Below, piece after piece: positions 15,052 to 22,611 of a stretch of DNA of 27,063 nt. The notes beneath the pieces were generated by a model, which saw nothing but the letters and a program-made list of their open reading frames with translations, made no database searches and was not told where the DNA came from. The stretch is taken from contig JBBRGA010000031.1 in the NCBI GenBank assembly GCA_038241115.1, forward strand, positions 1 through 27,063, in the 5' to 3' direction. Numbering within the stretch: the first letter of the stretch is position 1; the number at the start of each line of letters is the position of its first letter. The stretch is from JANYJJ01 sp038241115 (lineage in GTDB: Bacteria > Pseudomonadota > Gammaproteobacteria > Burkholderiales > Burkholderiaceae_C). A program made the translations under genes and the position numbers.

Positions 15052-15681
15052 ATGGTCACCACACTGCGCGCGTCGGTCGCCAAAGAGTCGAGCAAAGTCG
15101 CCCCGAAAGCCTCGACAAAAGCGTCCGCAAAGCGCACTCCTGATTTGGCTCAAGCTGGCGCGCCACGCATGCTGAAGAAGTACCCCAATCGGCGCTTGTA
15201 CGACACCGAAACCAGCAGCTACATCACCTTGGCAGATGTGAAAAAAATGGTGATGGTCGGCCAGGCTTTTGTCGTGCGCGACGCCAAGACTTCCGACGAC
15301 TTGACACGCAGCATTCTTTTGCAAATCATTTTGGAAGAAGAGACCGGCGGCGTGCCGATGTTTTCGTCGCAGTCACTCGCACAAATCATCCGCTTCTATG
15401 GTCAAGCCATGCAGGGAGTGATGGGCTCCTACCTGGAGCACAACCTGCAGGCGTTTACCGACATCCAGGCCCGCGTGAACGAACATTCAAACAGTCTGTA
15501 CGACCCCAAAGCCATGTCGCCGGAGTTGTGGACGCAGTTCCTCGAGGGCCAGGCACCGGCGGTGCAAGGCCTGATGGGCAACTACCTCGAGCAGTCGAAA
15601 AACATGCTCACGCAAATGCAAGACCAAATGACCAAACAAGCTGGCGCACTGTTTCCTGCGTTCTTGCCTGCAAAGCGGTAG
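15052..15681 (+). CDS. phaR: Polyhydroxyalkanoate synthesis regulator PhaR
   Basis: PhaR senses PHA granules: it binds both DNA and nascent polymer and represses phasin genes and itself. The 209-residue protein begins with a basic Ala/Lys/Ser tail of about 37 residues. The conserved DNA-binding domain then follows (about 39-100, KKYPNRRLYDTETSSYITL and VVRDAKTSDDLTRSILLQII), and two PHB-accumulation domains (about 105-190) contain SLAQIIRFYGQAMQGVMG and the paralogous stretch QAPAVQGLMGNYLEQSKN. The C-terminal part is amphipathic, as expected for granule binding. CAGGAG lies 8 nt before the ATG, and a 26-bp dyad covers the presumed start of transcription. phaC, phaA and phaB are not in this window; bdhA is the only other PHB gene here. 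Confidence 0.95.
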   Translation: MVTTLRASVAKESSKVAPKASTKASAKRTPDLAQAGAPRMLKKYPNRRLYDTETSSYITLADVKKMVMVGQAFVVRDAKTSDDLTRSILLQIILEEETGGVPMFSSQSLAQIIRFYGQAMQGVMGSYLEHNLQAFTDIQARVNEHSNSLYDPKAMSPELWTQFLEGQAPAVQGLMGNYLEQSKNMLTQMQDQMTKQAGALFPAFLPAKR

Positions 15682-15913
15682 CTGCCAAGTCCGGGCCGAT
15701 CTCTGTGAGGGCAGCGCTTTCAGGCTCATGGGCTGGTGTTTGCGCTGCCCGACGACGCATCCCCGACAACGCGTCGCTGTCAACGAAGATCCACATGCAC
15801 TCTGCGTCGCCGTGGTTCACCCCGCCGGCGCCGGTGATGTGCTCGGCTTCGATGCCCGAATTGATCTGTGGTGCGTCCTTACCTTCGACGGTGAGCGGAT
15901 TCGCGCCAGTCAG
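15608..15913 (-). other. Unassigned coding-like frame between phaR and the chemotaxis gene
   Basis: A minus-strand frame stays open from at least 15913 to a TGA at 15608-15610. Its part outside known genes (15682-15909) has strongly GC-rich third positions and reads like protein, for example NPLTVEGKDAPQINSG and GDAECMWIFVDSD. The only usual starts are a GTG at 15820 and internal ATGs, with no ribosome site noted. It overlaps the mcp end upstream and the phaR end antisense. I recognise no family. It may be a remnant of a deleted gene or chance. No other gene is supported in 15682-15909. Confidence 0.3.
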
Positions 15914-17694
15914 AACGTTTCCCAGTCGTCGGTTCCCGTCTTCGCCACAACCGTGCTCGCTGCGGGAGACGGACTGCTCGGCGGCAGCGAGGCGTCGGGC
16001 CTGGTCTTGAAGGCGGGCCGGCTGACATTGGTGGCCCGCTTGGGGCCGCGGCGTTCGCCGGCGTATGTGGCTGCGGCCGCAGAGGCTTCAGCGACCTCTG
16101 CGACCTGATAGGGGGCCGATCCGGCACCGAGGCCGGCAGTGAGCTTGAACACGCTCACCACTTCGGTCAGGCGCGCCGCCTGCTGTTTCAGGCTGTCGGC
16201 GGCGGCAGCGCTTTCCTCGACCAGCGCCGAGTTCTGCTGTGTCACCTGGTCCAGCTGCATGACGGCCTCTCCGACCTGGCTGATGCCCATGGACTGCTCT
16301 GAGCTGGCCGCAGAAAGTTCACTGATGAGCTGGCTCACGCGCTGGACTTCCGAGACGATGGCTGACATCGAATCGCCGGCCTCATTGACCTGACGCGCGC
16401 CGACTTCGACCTTCTCGACGCTGGCGCCAATCAGCGCCTTGATCTCTTTGGCCGCTTCGGCAGAGCGCCCGGCCAGGCTGCGAACTTCGCTGGCCACCAC
16501 CGCAAAACCTCGGCCCTGCTCACCGGCCCTTGCGGCTTCCACGGCCGCGTTCAGGGCCAGGATGTTGGTCTGGAAGGCAATGCCGTCTATCACGCCGATG
16601 ATGTCGGCAATCTTTTTCGACGAAGCCGCAATGTCCTGCATGGTGCTGACCACCGTGCTCACCACCTCGCCGCCTCTGACCGCCGCGGCCGACGCGCTGG
16701 CCGCCAGTTGATTGGCGTCGCTGGCGGTTTTTGCGCTGGTCTTGACGGTGCCAGACAACTGTTCCATCGACGCCGCTGTCTGCTGCAGATTGCTGGCCTG
16801 TTCTTCGGTGCGCTGGCTCAAGTCGGCGTTACCGCTTGCGATCTGCGCGCTGCCGGTGGCGATGCTGTCGCTGCTGGCACGGACCTGGCCAACGATACCC
16901 ACAAGACTGTCGTTCATGGCCTTCAGCGCAGTGAGCAGTTGAGCCGTCTCGTCCTTGCCGGTCACGTCGATGCGTGAAGTCAAGTCGCCGGAGGCCACTG
17001 TTTGTGCCACCTTCACGGCCTGTTCGATGGGGCCCGTGATCGAGCGCGCCACCAAGTAGGCCAACCAGGCTCCCAATGCAATGGCCAGGCCCGTGGTGGT
17101 GAGCAAGATCGTCTTTGCCTGCGCATAGGCCTGCGCCGCGCCGACAGCCTCTTCTTTATTGAGTTTGGTCTCGAGTTCTTTCAGCGCTTTCAGGTCCGCC
17201 AGCCAGGCGCGCTGAACGGGCCGCAAATCTTTCAATTGAATCCGGGTGGTTTCTTCCTGCTTGTTGGCCAGGCCGAGTTCGGCCGTCTTGGCGAACAACG
17301 GTAGTGCAGCGGCCTCGTGCGCCCTGATTTTTTCCATCAGGGCTTTTTCTTCGGCCGTGCCGTTGAAGTCGCGCAGCAGCCGTGTGATCTCTTCCTCGGC
17401 TTTGTCGTACACGGCCGTCTGCTCCGCGATGCGCGCGACCTGGGGCTTCATCTCTTCCTGATCGTTCATCAGGGCCAGATTGCGCACGGCAACCGTGCGG
17501 TCCAGTACGGTGTAGGCCATCGTGGCGGCTGCGTCGATCTGCTTGTTGTTGACCTCGGTGATGTTGGTGATGCGGGCATTGATGTCGGACATGCGCGTCA
17601 GGGCGACGGCGGCCATCGCGATCATCAATGCGAAGACCGTTGAAAACGCGAGGGTCAGACGCCCACCGATCTTGATATTTTTAATAAACCTCAT
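15910..17694 (-). CDS. Methyl-accepting chemotaxis protein
   Basis: This is a membrane chemoreceptor signalling through CheW and CheA. The 594-residue protein has a first membrane helix at about 13-33 and a periplasmic four-helix-bundle domain at about 34-193, with no Cache fold apparent. A second membrane helix follows at about 196-215, then HAMP (about 216-268) and a long coiled-coil signalling domain. The hairpin tip GIAFQTNILALNAAVEAARA continues with GEQGRGFAVVASEVRSLAGRS (371-411). Gln/Glu-rich methylation helices flank the tip. The C-terminus, after a flexible Ser/Pro linker, ends TDDWETF, matching the NWETF-type pentapeptide that tethers CheR and CheB in E. coli Tar and Tsr, so this receptor should be methylated efficiently. 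The ATG at 17694 gives the usual MRFIKNIKIGGRL start. No che genes adjoin. The ligand is unknown. Confidence 0.95.
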   Translation of the reverse strand: MRFIKNIKIGGRLTLAFSTVFALMIAMAAVALTRMSDINARITNITEVNNKQIDAAATMAYTVLDRTVAVRNLALMNDQEEMKPQVARIAEQTAVYDKAEEEITRLLRDFNGTAEEKALMEKIRAHEAAALPLFAKTAELGLANKQEETTRIQLKDLRPVQRAWLADLKALKELETKLNKEEAVGAAQAYAQAKTILLTTTGLAIALGAWLAYLVARSITGPIEQAVKVAQTVASGDLTSRIDVTGKDETAQLLTALKAMNDSLVGIVGQVRASSDSIATGSAQIASGNADLSQRTEEQASNLQQTAASMEQLSGTVKTSAKTASDANQLAASASAAAVRGGEVVSTVVSTMQDIAASSKKIADIIGVIDGIAFQTNILALNAAVEAARAGEQGRGFAVVASEVRSLAGRSAEAAKEIKALIGASVEKVEVGARQVNEAGDSMSAIVSEVQRVSQLISELSAASSEQSMGISQVGEAVMQLDQVTQQNSALVEESAAAADSLKQQAARLTEVVSVFKLTAGLGAGSAPYQVAEVAEASAAAATYAGERRGPKRATNVSRPAFKTRPDASLPPSSPSPAASTVVAKTGTDDWETF

Positions 17695-17808
17695 ACTGGA
17701 TTTTCCGGCGGTAGTTGGCGGGATCAGGGTTCAAACTTCGCCCTGTCCTTGGCTTTTCGATAAGTTGATTCGGGACTTGAGCAGCCTGCCGCCCTGCACG
17801 CGTCAGCA

Positions 17809-17832
17809 CGACCGACCGACCGACTGACCGAC
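17809..17832 (+). repeat. Tetranucleotide CGAC repeat, six units
   Basis: Four CGAC units (17809-17824), one TGAC and one more CGAC run without a gap between the mcp start and the DMT transporter. It lies in a 253-bp region (17695-17947) that holds no gene on either strand. Confidence 0.8.
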
Positions 17833-17867
17833 CGCACGAACGCTCGCGAAGGTGCCCCATCCTCAAA

Positions 17868-17922
17868 GCGTCAACCCAGAAAGCTTCAACCCGCAACGTC
17901 AACCCGCAACGTCAACCCGCAA
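17868..17922 (+). repeat. 13-bp tandem repeat upstream of the DMT transporter
   Basis: TCAACCC recurs at 17871, 17886, 17899 and 17912. The last two full units are aacgtcaacccgc repeated exactly at 13 bp; the first two are diverged at 15-bp spacing. It ends 25 bp before the DMT transporter ATG, so copy-number change would alter the promoter or leader of that gene. Confidence 0.75.
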
Positions 17923-17947
17923 AGGCCTGCCTCGATAGACTGGGCCG

Positions 17948-18838
17948 ATGACACTTTCAACCCTGGCCGTGAATGCGGCGCGCTCAAGATCGTTGGCGCT
18001 GGCGGCGGCTGCGCTGGCCGCGGCGCTGTTCATCGGCATGGACGCGGTGGTGAAGACGCTGTCACCGCGCTTCGATGCGCTGCAGTTGACCTTCCTGCGC
18101 TTTGCCAGCGGCAGCCTGTTTGCCGTGCCGCTGTGGCTGTGCTTTCGCAGCCGCCTGCCCCTTCGCGCCAGTTGGCCGCTTCACGCGCTGCGCAGCGTGT
18201 TGCTGTTGCTGGCGCTGCTGACGTGGTTCCATGCGTTGAGCGTGCTGCCGCTGGTGCAGGCGGTGGCGGTGGGCTACACCGCGCCGCTCTTCATCGCGCT
18301 GCTGGCCATGCTGCTGCTGCGCGAGCGGCCAGCGGGTGGCATCTGGCTGGCGCTGGGTCTGGGCGCGCTGGGCGTGGGCGTCGCACTGTGGCCCGAGCTG
18401 GACGCCCGTGCCGGGCCAGACCACAGCGTGCGTGTCGTCGGGCTGGTGTCGGCCGCGCTGTCGGCCCTGCTCTACGCCGGCGTGATGGTGCTGGCGCGTC
18501 ACCAAGCACAGCGCGATGCGTTGTGGACCATCCTGCTGGTTCAGAACCTGTTGCCGACGCTGCTGCTGGCCCCACCCATGGCGTGGCGCTGGCAGCCAAT
18601 GCTGATGTCCGATGTCGCGCCCGTGCTGCTGATCGGTCTGCTGGCCACCGGCGGGCTGTTGTGCATCACCTGGGCTTTCACGCACATCGAGGCCAGCCGC
18701 GCCGCGCCGCTGGAGTACACCGGCCTGGTGTGGGCCGCAGCACTCGGTTATCTGCTGTTCGGCGAGGTGCCCACCGCTTGGAGCCTCGGCTCGGCCGCCT
18801 TGATCGTCGGCGCCTGCCTGCTGCTGATTCGGCGCTGA
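17948..18838 (+). CDS. DMT-superfamily (EamA) transporter
   Basis: This is an inner-membrane carrier of the drug/metabolite transporter superfamily. Its 296 residues contain ten predicted membrane helices in two EamA repeats. The first repeat (about 18-150) includes LAAALFIGMDAVVKTLSPRF, LTFLRFASGSLFAVPLWLC and ALSVLPLVQAVAVGYTAPLF. The second (about 163-295) includes LVSAALSALLYAGVMVLAR and FTHIEASRAAPLEYTGLVWA, matching EamA proteins that carry the VA-Y-TAPLF and AP-EY motifs. Substrates vary from amino acids and nucleosides to toxic compounds and cannot be assigned here. No strong ribosome site precedes the ATG. Its GC content is higher than that of its neighbours, and short tandem repeats lie on both sides, which may indicate a local insertion or replacement. 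Confidence 0.9.
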   Translation: MTLSTLAVNAARSRSLALAAAALAAALFIGMDAVVKTLSPRFDALQLTFLRFASGSLFAVPLWLCFRSRLPLRASWPLHALRSVLLLLALLTWFHALSVLPLVQAVAVGYTAPLFIALLAMLLLRERPAGGIWLALGLGALGVGVALWPELDARAGPDHSVRVVGLVSAALSALLYAGVMVLARHQAQRDALWTILLVQNLLPTLLLAPPMAWRWQPMLMSDVAPVLLIGLLATGGLLCITWAFTHIEASRAAPLEYTGLVWAAALGYLLFGEVPTAWSLGSAALIVGACLLLIRR

Positions 18839-18883
18839 CGGCCAGGCGGATGGTGCAACTCGGCTGTGTGGCCCTCATCACGC

Positions 18884-18925
18884 GAGTTCGAGTTCGAGTT
18901 CGAGTTCGAGTTCGAGTCCGAGCCC
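18884..18925 (+). repeat. Hexanucleotide GAGTTC microsatellite
   Basis: Five perfect GAGTTC units (18884-18913) are followed by GAGTCC and GAGCCC. It lies 46 bp after the DMT transporter stop and 109 bp before the start of the 49-residue basic protein. Frames through it give (EF)n, (RV)n or (LE)n peptides with no other protein character, so it is taken as noncoding. Slippage could change promoter spacing for the small gene. Confidence 0.85.
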
Positions 18926-19034
18926 GGAACTGCATTCGCCTGGCGCAGAGCGGCAACGTATCCAACAGCGAACACGCAAGCCCGTTTGGCCATGTCGCCT
19001 GTATCCTCGGCAACCCCACTCCAAAGGAATCCAC

Positions 19035-19184
19035 ATGGCACTGTCAAAAAAGAAACGCGTCGGCAAGCGAACCATTTCTGCCAAACAAGTCAAGAAGACT
19101 TCAAGCGGCAGAAAGAGCCGCAAGTCCGATGGCACCCAGCCCCCGAAGGTTGTGACTCCAGCTTCGACGCCAGCGGCGAACTGA
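19035..19184 (+). CDS. Small highly basic protein, 49 residues
   Basis: The ATG at 19035 is preceded by AAAGGA at 6 nt, the best ribosome site in the area. The frame runs 49 codons to TGA at 19182-19184. The N-terminal half is Lys/Arg-rich (MALSKKKRVGKRTISAKQ, then VKKTSSGRKSRKS), with 14 Lys plus Arg in total and no acidic residue except Asp32. The C-terminal third is a Pro/Ala/Thr/Ser tail (PPKVVTPASTPAAN). There is no signal peptide, membrane segment or cysteine. The composition resembles nucleic-acid-binding tails such as histone-H1-like proteins or small ribosome-associated proteins, but I recognise no family. It stands alone between the DMT transporter and rimO. The region after it (19185-19408) shows no gene. 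Confidence 0.65.
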   Translation: MALSKKKRVGKRTISAKQVKKTSSGRKSRKSDGTQPPKVVTPASTPAAN

Positions 19185-19408
19185 CGACGTTGACATGCAA
19201 AGCGCGTCGAGCTGCTTCGGCTTGGCCGCTCTGGCACTCGTTGTTCGATCGGAGCGTTAACTCCAACCTGCGAACCGCCGGTTTGTTGCATTCCCTTCCA
19301 GGCCTCGAGTCGAACAGACCTTGGCTTGTGATTTGAGTTCAGCACTCGCCGCGGCCTGAAGTCAGCAATTCGCAATTTGCGATTGCAGACATCGGCGAAA
19401 ATGGCGCG

Positions 19409-20800
19409 ATGACACAAGCCACGCTCGCCCAAGCCCCCCAAGCTCATATCCCCAAAATCGGTTTCGTCTCGCTGGGTTGCCCCAAAGCGCTGACCGACTC
19501 TGAACTGATCCTCACCCAGCTGCGCGCTGAGGGTTACGAAACCTCCAAAACCTTTGCCGGGGCCGACCTCGTCATCGTCAATACCTGCGGGTTCATTGAC
19601 GACGCAGTGAAGGAAAGCCTGGACACCATCGGCGAAGCGCTGGCCGAAAACGGCAAGGTCATCGTCACCGGTTGCCTGGGTGCCAAAGCCGGCGAGGGCG
19701 GCGGAAATTTGGTGCGGCAAATGCACCCCAGCGTGCTGGCGGTGACTGGCCCACACGCCACGCAAGAGGTCATGGACGCAGTGCACTTGCATTCGCCCAA
19801 GCCGCACGATCCGTTTATTGATTTGGTTCCGGCGCACGGTGTGAAGCTCACGCCACGTCACTACGCGTATTTGAAAATAAGCGAAGGCTGCAATCACCGC
19901 TGCAGCTTTTGCATCATCCCGAGCATGCGCGGTGATTTGGTGTCACGCCCCATTGGTGACGTTTTGGGCGAGGCGCAGCGGCTGTTCGAGTCGGGCGTGA
20001 AAGAGTTGCTCGTGATCAGCCAAGACACCAGCGCTTACGGCGTGGATGTGAAGTACCGCACCGGCTTTTGGGACGGCCGCCCCGTCAAAACCCACATGAC
20101 CGATCTGTGCGAAAAGCTCAGCGAAATTGCGGCCGTGCACGGGGCCTGGGTGCGGCTGCATTACGTGTACCCGTACCCGCACGTTGATCACATCTTGCCG
20201 CTGATGGCCAGCGGCGGCGTGCTGCCTTATCTGGACGTGCCGTTTCAACATTCCCACCCCGATGTTCTGAAACGCATGAAGCGCCCGGCCAGTGGTGAAA
20301 AGAACTTGGAGCGCCTTCAGCGCTGGCGCGAAGCCTGCCCCGAAATCGTGGTTCGCAGCACTTTCATCGCCGGTTTTCCGGGCGAGACCGAAGCCGAGTT
20401 CGAGCACCTGCTCGGTTTCATTCGCGAGGCTGAAATTGACCGTGCCGGTTGCTTTGCTTACTCTGCGGTGAACGGCGCCACGGCCAACGATCTGCCCGGG
20501 ATGTTGCCAATTGCCGTGCGCGAGGAACGCCGCGCGCGGTTCATGGCGGTGGCTGAAGCTGTGTCCAGCGCCAAGCTGGCCAGGCGCGTTGGCGCCACCA
20601 TGCAAGTGCTGATTGATTCCGCCCCCGCGCTGGGCCGAAAAGGCGGTGTGGGCCGCAGCTACGCCGATGCGCCGGAAATCGACGGCGTGGTCAAACTTCT
20701 GCCGCCGGAAAAGGCGTCGAAAACCCTGAAAGTGGGTGAATTTACGCGCGCTCGCATTGTCGGCACGCAGGGCCACGACCTGATTGCCCAACCGATCTAA
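19409..20800 (+). CDS. rimO: Ribosomal protein S12 methylthiotransferase RimO
   Basis: RimO methylthiolates the conserved aspartate (Asp88 or Asp89, by numbering) of ribosomal protein S12 using two iron-sulfur clusters and S-adenosylmethionine. The 463-residue protein has the N-terminal MTTase domain with GFVSLGCPKALTDSE and three cluster cysteines (Cys24, Cys60 in VNTCGF, Cys89 in TGCLGA). The radical SAM motif is Cys161-x3-Cys165-x2-Cys168 in EGCNHRCSFCIIPSMRG, with QDTSAYGVD and DVPFQHSHPDVLKRMKR downstream. A C-terminal TRAM domain (about 395-463) completes it. IIPSMRG and the VSLGCPK start separate RimO from MiaB. The ATG at 19409 overlaps the stop of a three-codon frame (ATG at 19401, MAR), another ATGA junction. 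metC begins 43 nt after the stop. Confidence 0.96.
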   Translation: MTQATLAQAPQAHIPKIGFVSLGCPKALTDSELILTQLRAEGYETSKTFAGADLVIVNTCGFIDDAVKESLDTIGEALAENGKVIVTGCLGAKAGEGGGNLVRQMHPSVLAVTGPHATQEVMDAVHLHSPKPHDPFIDLVPAHGVKLTPRHYAYLKISEGCNHRCSFCIIPSMRGDLVSRPIGDVLGEAQRLFESGVKELLVISQDTSAYGVDVKYRTGFWDGRPVKTHMTDLCEKLSEIAAVHGAWVRLHYVYPYPHVDHILPLMASGGVLPYLDVPFQHSHPDVLKRMKRPASGEKNLERLQRWREACPEIVVRSTFIAGFPGETEAEFEHLLGFIREAEIDRAGCFAYSAVNGATANDLPGMLPIAVREERRARFMAVAEAVSSAKLARRVGATMQVLIDSAPALGRKGGVGRSYADAPEIDGVVKLLPPEKASKTLKVGEFTRARIVGTQGHDLIAQPI

Positions 20801-20843
20801 CTCTCTCAAATTCGTCGTTCAAGTTGGCCATCACAAAGTTGTC

Positions 20844-22022
20844 ATGACGCATCAAAAAACCACCGCCCTCATTCATCACTCCTACCGCGCGCCTGCCGGC
20901 TTTGATGCAGTGCCGCCGGGCGTGTTCAAGGCGTCGACCGTTATTTTCAAAAACACCGCCGCGATGCGGTCGCGAGACTGGAAGGACCGGAACGCCTACA
21001 CCTACGGCTTGCACGGCACGCCCACCAGCATGGTGCTGGAAGAGCGCATTGCGTCACTGGAAGGCGGCTTGCAGACCCTGTTGGTGCCCAGCGGTTTGGC
21101 GGCCATTGCGGTGGTGGACATGGCGCTGTTGAAGTCGGGCGACGAAGTGCTCATACCCAGCAACGCTTACGGCCCCGGCAAAGAATTTGCGGCGCACGAG
21201 TTGGCGGGCTGGGGCATCGGTCACCGTTACTTTGATGCGATGAATCCGCAGTCGCTGAGTGACGCCATCGGTCCTGCCACCAAGCTGGTTTGGCTGGAGG
21301 CGGCAGGCTCCATCACGATGGAATTTCCCGACCTGCCTGAACTCGTGCGAGTTTGCAAAGCGCGCGGTGTGCTTTGCGCCCTGGACAACACGTGGGGCGC
21401 AGGCATTGCCTTCAACTCCTTCGACTTGCCAGGCGGTGCCAGCGTCGACATTTGCATGCAGGCCCTGACCAAATTCCCGTCAGGCAGTGCCGATGTGTTG
21501 ATGGGCTCGATCACCACGCGTGACGAGGCCTTGCACCTGCGCTTGAAAGCCTCGCACTCGCGCATGGGTTGGGGCGTGGGCATGAACGATGTGGAGTTGG
21601 TGCTGCGCGGCTTGCCCAGCATTCAAGTGCGCTACGTAGCCCACGACCGCGCTTCGCGCGCGTTGGCGCAGTGGTGGTCGCAGCAAAGTGAAGTCACGCA
21701 GGTGCTGCATCCGGCGCTGGCAGGCTCCGCGGGTCATGCGCACTGGAAAGCGGTTTGCAACGACCAGGCGGCCGGCTTGTTTTCGGTGGTGTTTGCAGAG
21801 CGCTTCAGCACCGCGCAGGTCGATGCATTTGTTGATGCGCTGAAGTTGTTCAAGATTGGTTTTTCCTGGGCCGGGCCCGTCAGTTTGGCGGTGCCTTACG
21901 ACATCAAAGCCCTGCGTAAAGACGATTCCTGGCGCGGCACTTTGGTGCGTTTTTCAGTGGGGCTGGAAGCGGTGGAAGATTTGATCGCCGACTGCGATCA
22001 GGCGCTGGTAGCGTTGCGCTGA
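20844..22022 (+). CDS. metC: Cystathionine beta-lyase MetC
   Basis: MetC cleaves cystathionine to homocysteine, pyruvate and ammonia in methionine synthesis. From the ATG at 20844 the protein is 392 residues of the PLP-dependent Cys/Met family. It shows YTYGLHGTPTS (52-62; phosphate-binding tyrosine), the cofactor-stacking region around VPSGLAAIA (81-89), Asp181-Asn-Thr in LDNTWGAG, and the PLP lysine Lys210 in ALTKFPSGSADV. RFSVGLEAVEDLIAD near the end is typical of the family. FPSGSADV at the lysine and WGAGIAFN separate beta-lyases from gamma-synthases. An in-frame upstream start at 20784 overlaps the end of rimO and adds 20 unlike residues, so it is rejected. It probably shares a transcript with rimO. 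Confidence 0.93.
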   Translation: MTHQKTTALIHHSYRAPAGFDAVPPGVFKASTVIFKNTAAMRSRDWKDRNAYTYGLHGTPTSMVLEERIASLEGGLQTLLVPSGLAAIAVVDMALLKSGDEVLIPSNAYGPGKEFAAHELAGWGIGHRYFDAMNPQSLSDAIGPATKLVWLEAAGSITMEFPDLPELVRVCKARGVLCALDNTWGAGIAFNSFDLPGGASVDICMQALTKFPSGSADVLMGSITTRDEALHLRLKASHSRMGWGVGMNDVELVLRGLPSIQVRYVAHDRASRALAQWWSQQSEVTQVLHPALAGSAGHAHWKAVCNDQAAGLFSVVFAERFSTAQVDAFVDALKLFKIGFSWAGPVSLAVPYDIKALRKDDSWRGTLVRFSVGLEAVEDLIADCDQALVALR

Positions 22023-22094
22023 CCTTCGGGGTTGTCGAACGCATCACACATCAAGGTGCTGAAGCAAGCGCGCCATGCCGACGGTCGGGTGAGG

Positions 22095-22611
22095 TCAACG
22101 CGCCCGGCGGCTTTTGGCAACGGTCCAGTCGTACGGCGTGAAACGAATCGCATGGCCGGACAGATCCTGTGTCGATGCGCTTCGCGGGCTGTGTGCCTGT
22201 GCGTAACTCACCAAGTCTTTGGCCGGCACGGGCACAAAGTCCTCGGGGTAAAAATTCAAAAGCTCGCTCAACCACACCGTGCGGTTGGCGTCGTCGACGC
22301 GAAAGTTTTCGGGTTTAGCGAAAAAGGCGCGAGTTTCCCGTTCTAGCTGGCGCTCTAAATCGACGGCTGAAAACGGCATGCGCGTCGGCCACAAAGCTCA
22401 AATATGCGTCCAGGTCGCGTCGCTTCGCGGCCAAAGCCGGGAAGTCCACTTCACCTTGGTCGTTCACAAACTCGGCCAAAACGCGCGCCCAAGCGGCGTG
22501 GGCTTGAGGCGCTGAAGGTGCCGCTGTTGAAGGACCGCGAACAAATGTGGAGCAGCCGCTGAGGACGACGCACGCCGACGCGAGGACCCATGCGAGTTGA
22601 CGCTTGCTCAT
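22095..22611 (-). pseudogene. DUF547 lipoprotein, internally deleted and frameshifted
   Basis: The intact part starts at the ATG at 22611: a lipoprotein signal (MSKRQLAWVLASACVVLSGC, lipobox LSGC with Cys20) followed by HAAWARVLAEFVNDQGEVDF and KRRDLDAYLSFVADA, the start of a DUF547 domain. Near 22380-22395 the match jumps to another frame that reads RMPFSAVDLERQLERETRAF, NRTVWLSELLNFYPEDF and IRFTPYDWTVAK, the end of a DUF547 domain, with stop at 22095-22097. The central part of the domain, including the expected asparagine/cysteine-rich region, is absent, and the 517-nt length is not a multiple of three. This indicates a deletion plus frame loss. The start overlaps the stop of the upstream radical SAM gene as ATGA. 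DUF547 function is unknown. Confidence 0.83.

Noticed and set aside
13560..18919. GTTCGAGTCC shared by tRNA-Val and the hexanucleotide repeat as possible attachment sites
   Set aside because: The 10-bp match follows from the repeat unit itself. It does not extend to the tRNA 3' end, and no integrase or phage gene lies between the two sites.
18133..19897. Long frames through the GAGTTC repeat, giving (RV)n, (EF)n or (LE)n peptides
   Set aside because: The hexamer leaves all frames open by chance. These frames overlap the DMT transporter or rimO in shadow frames and have no family similarity.
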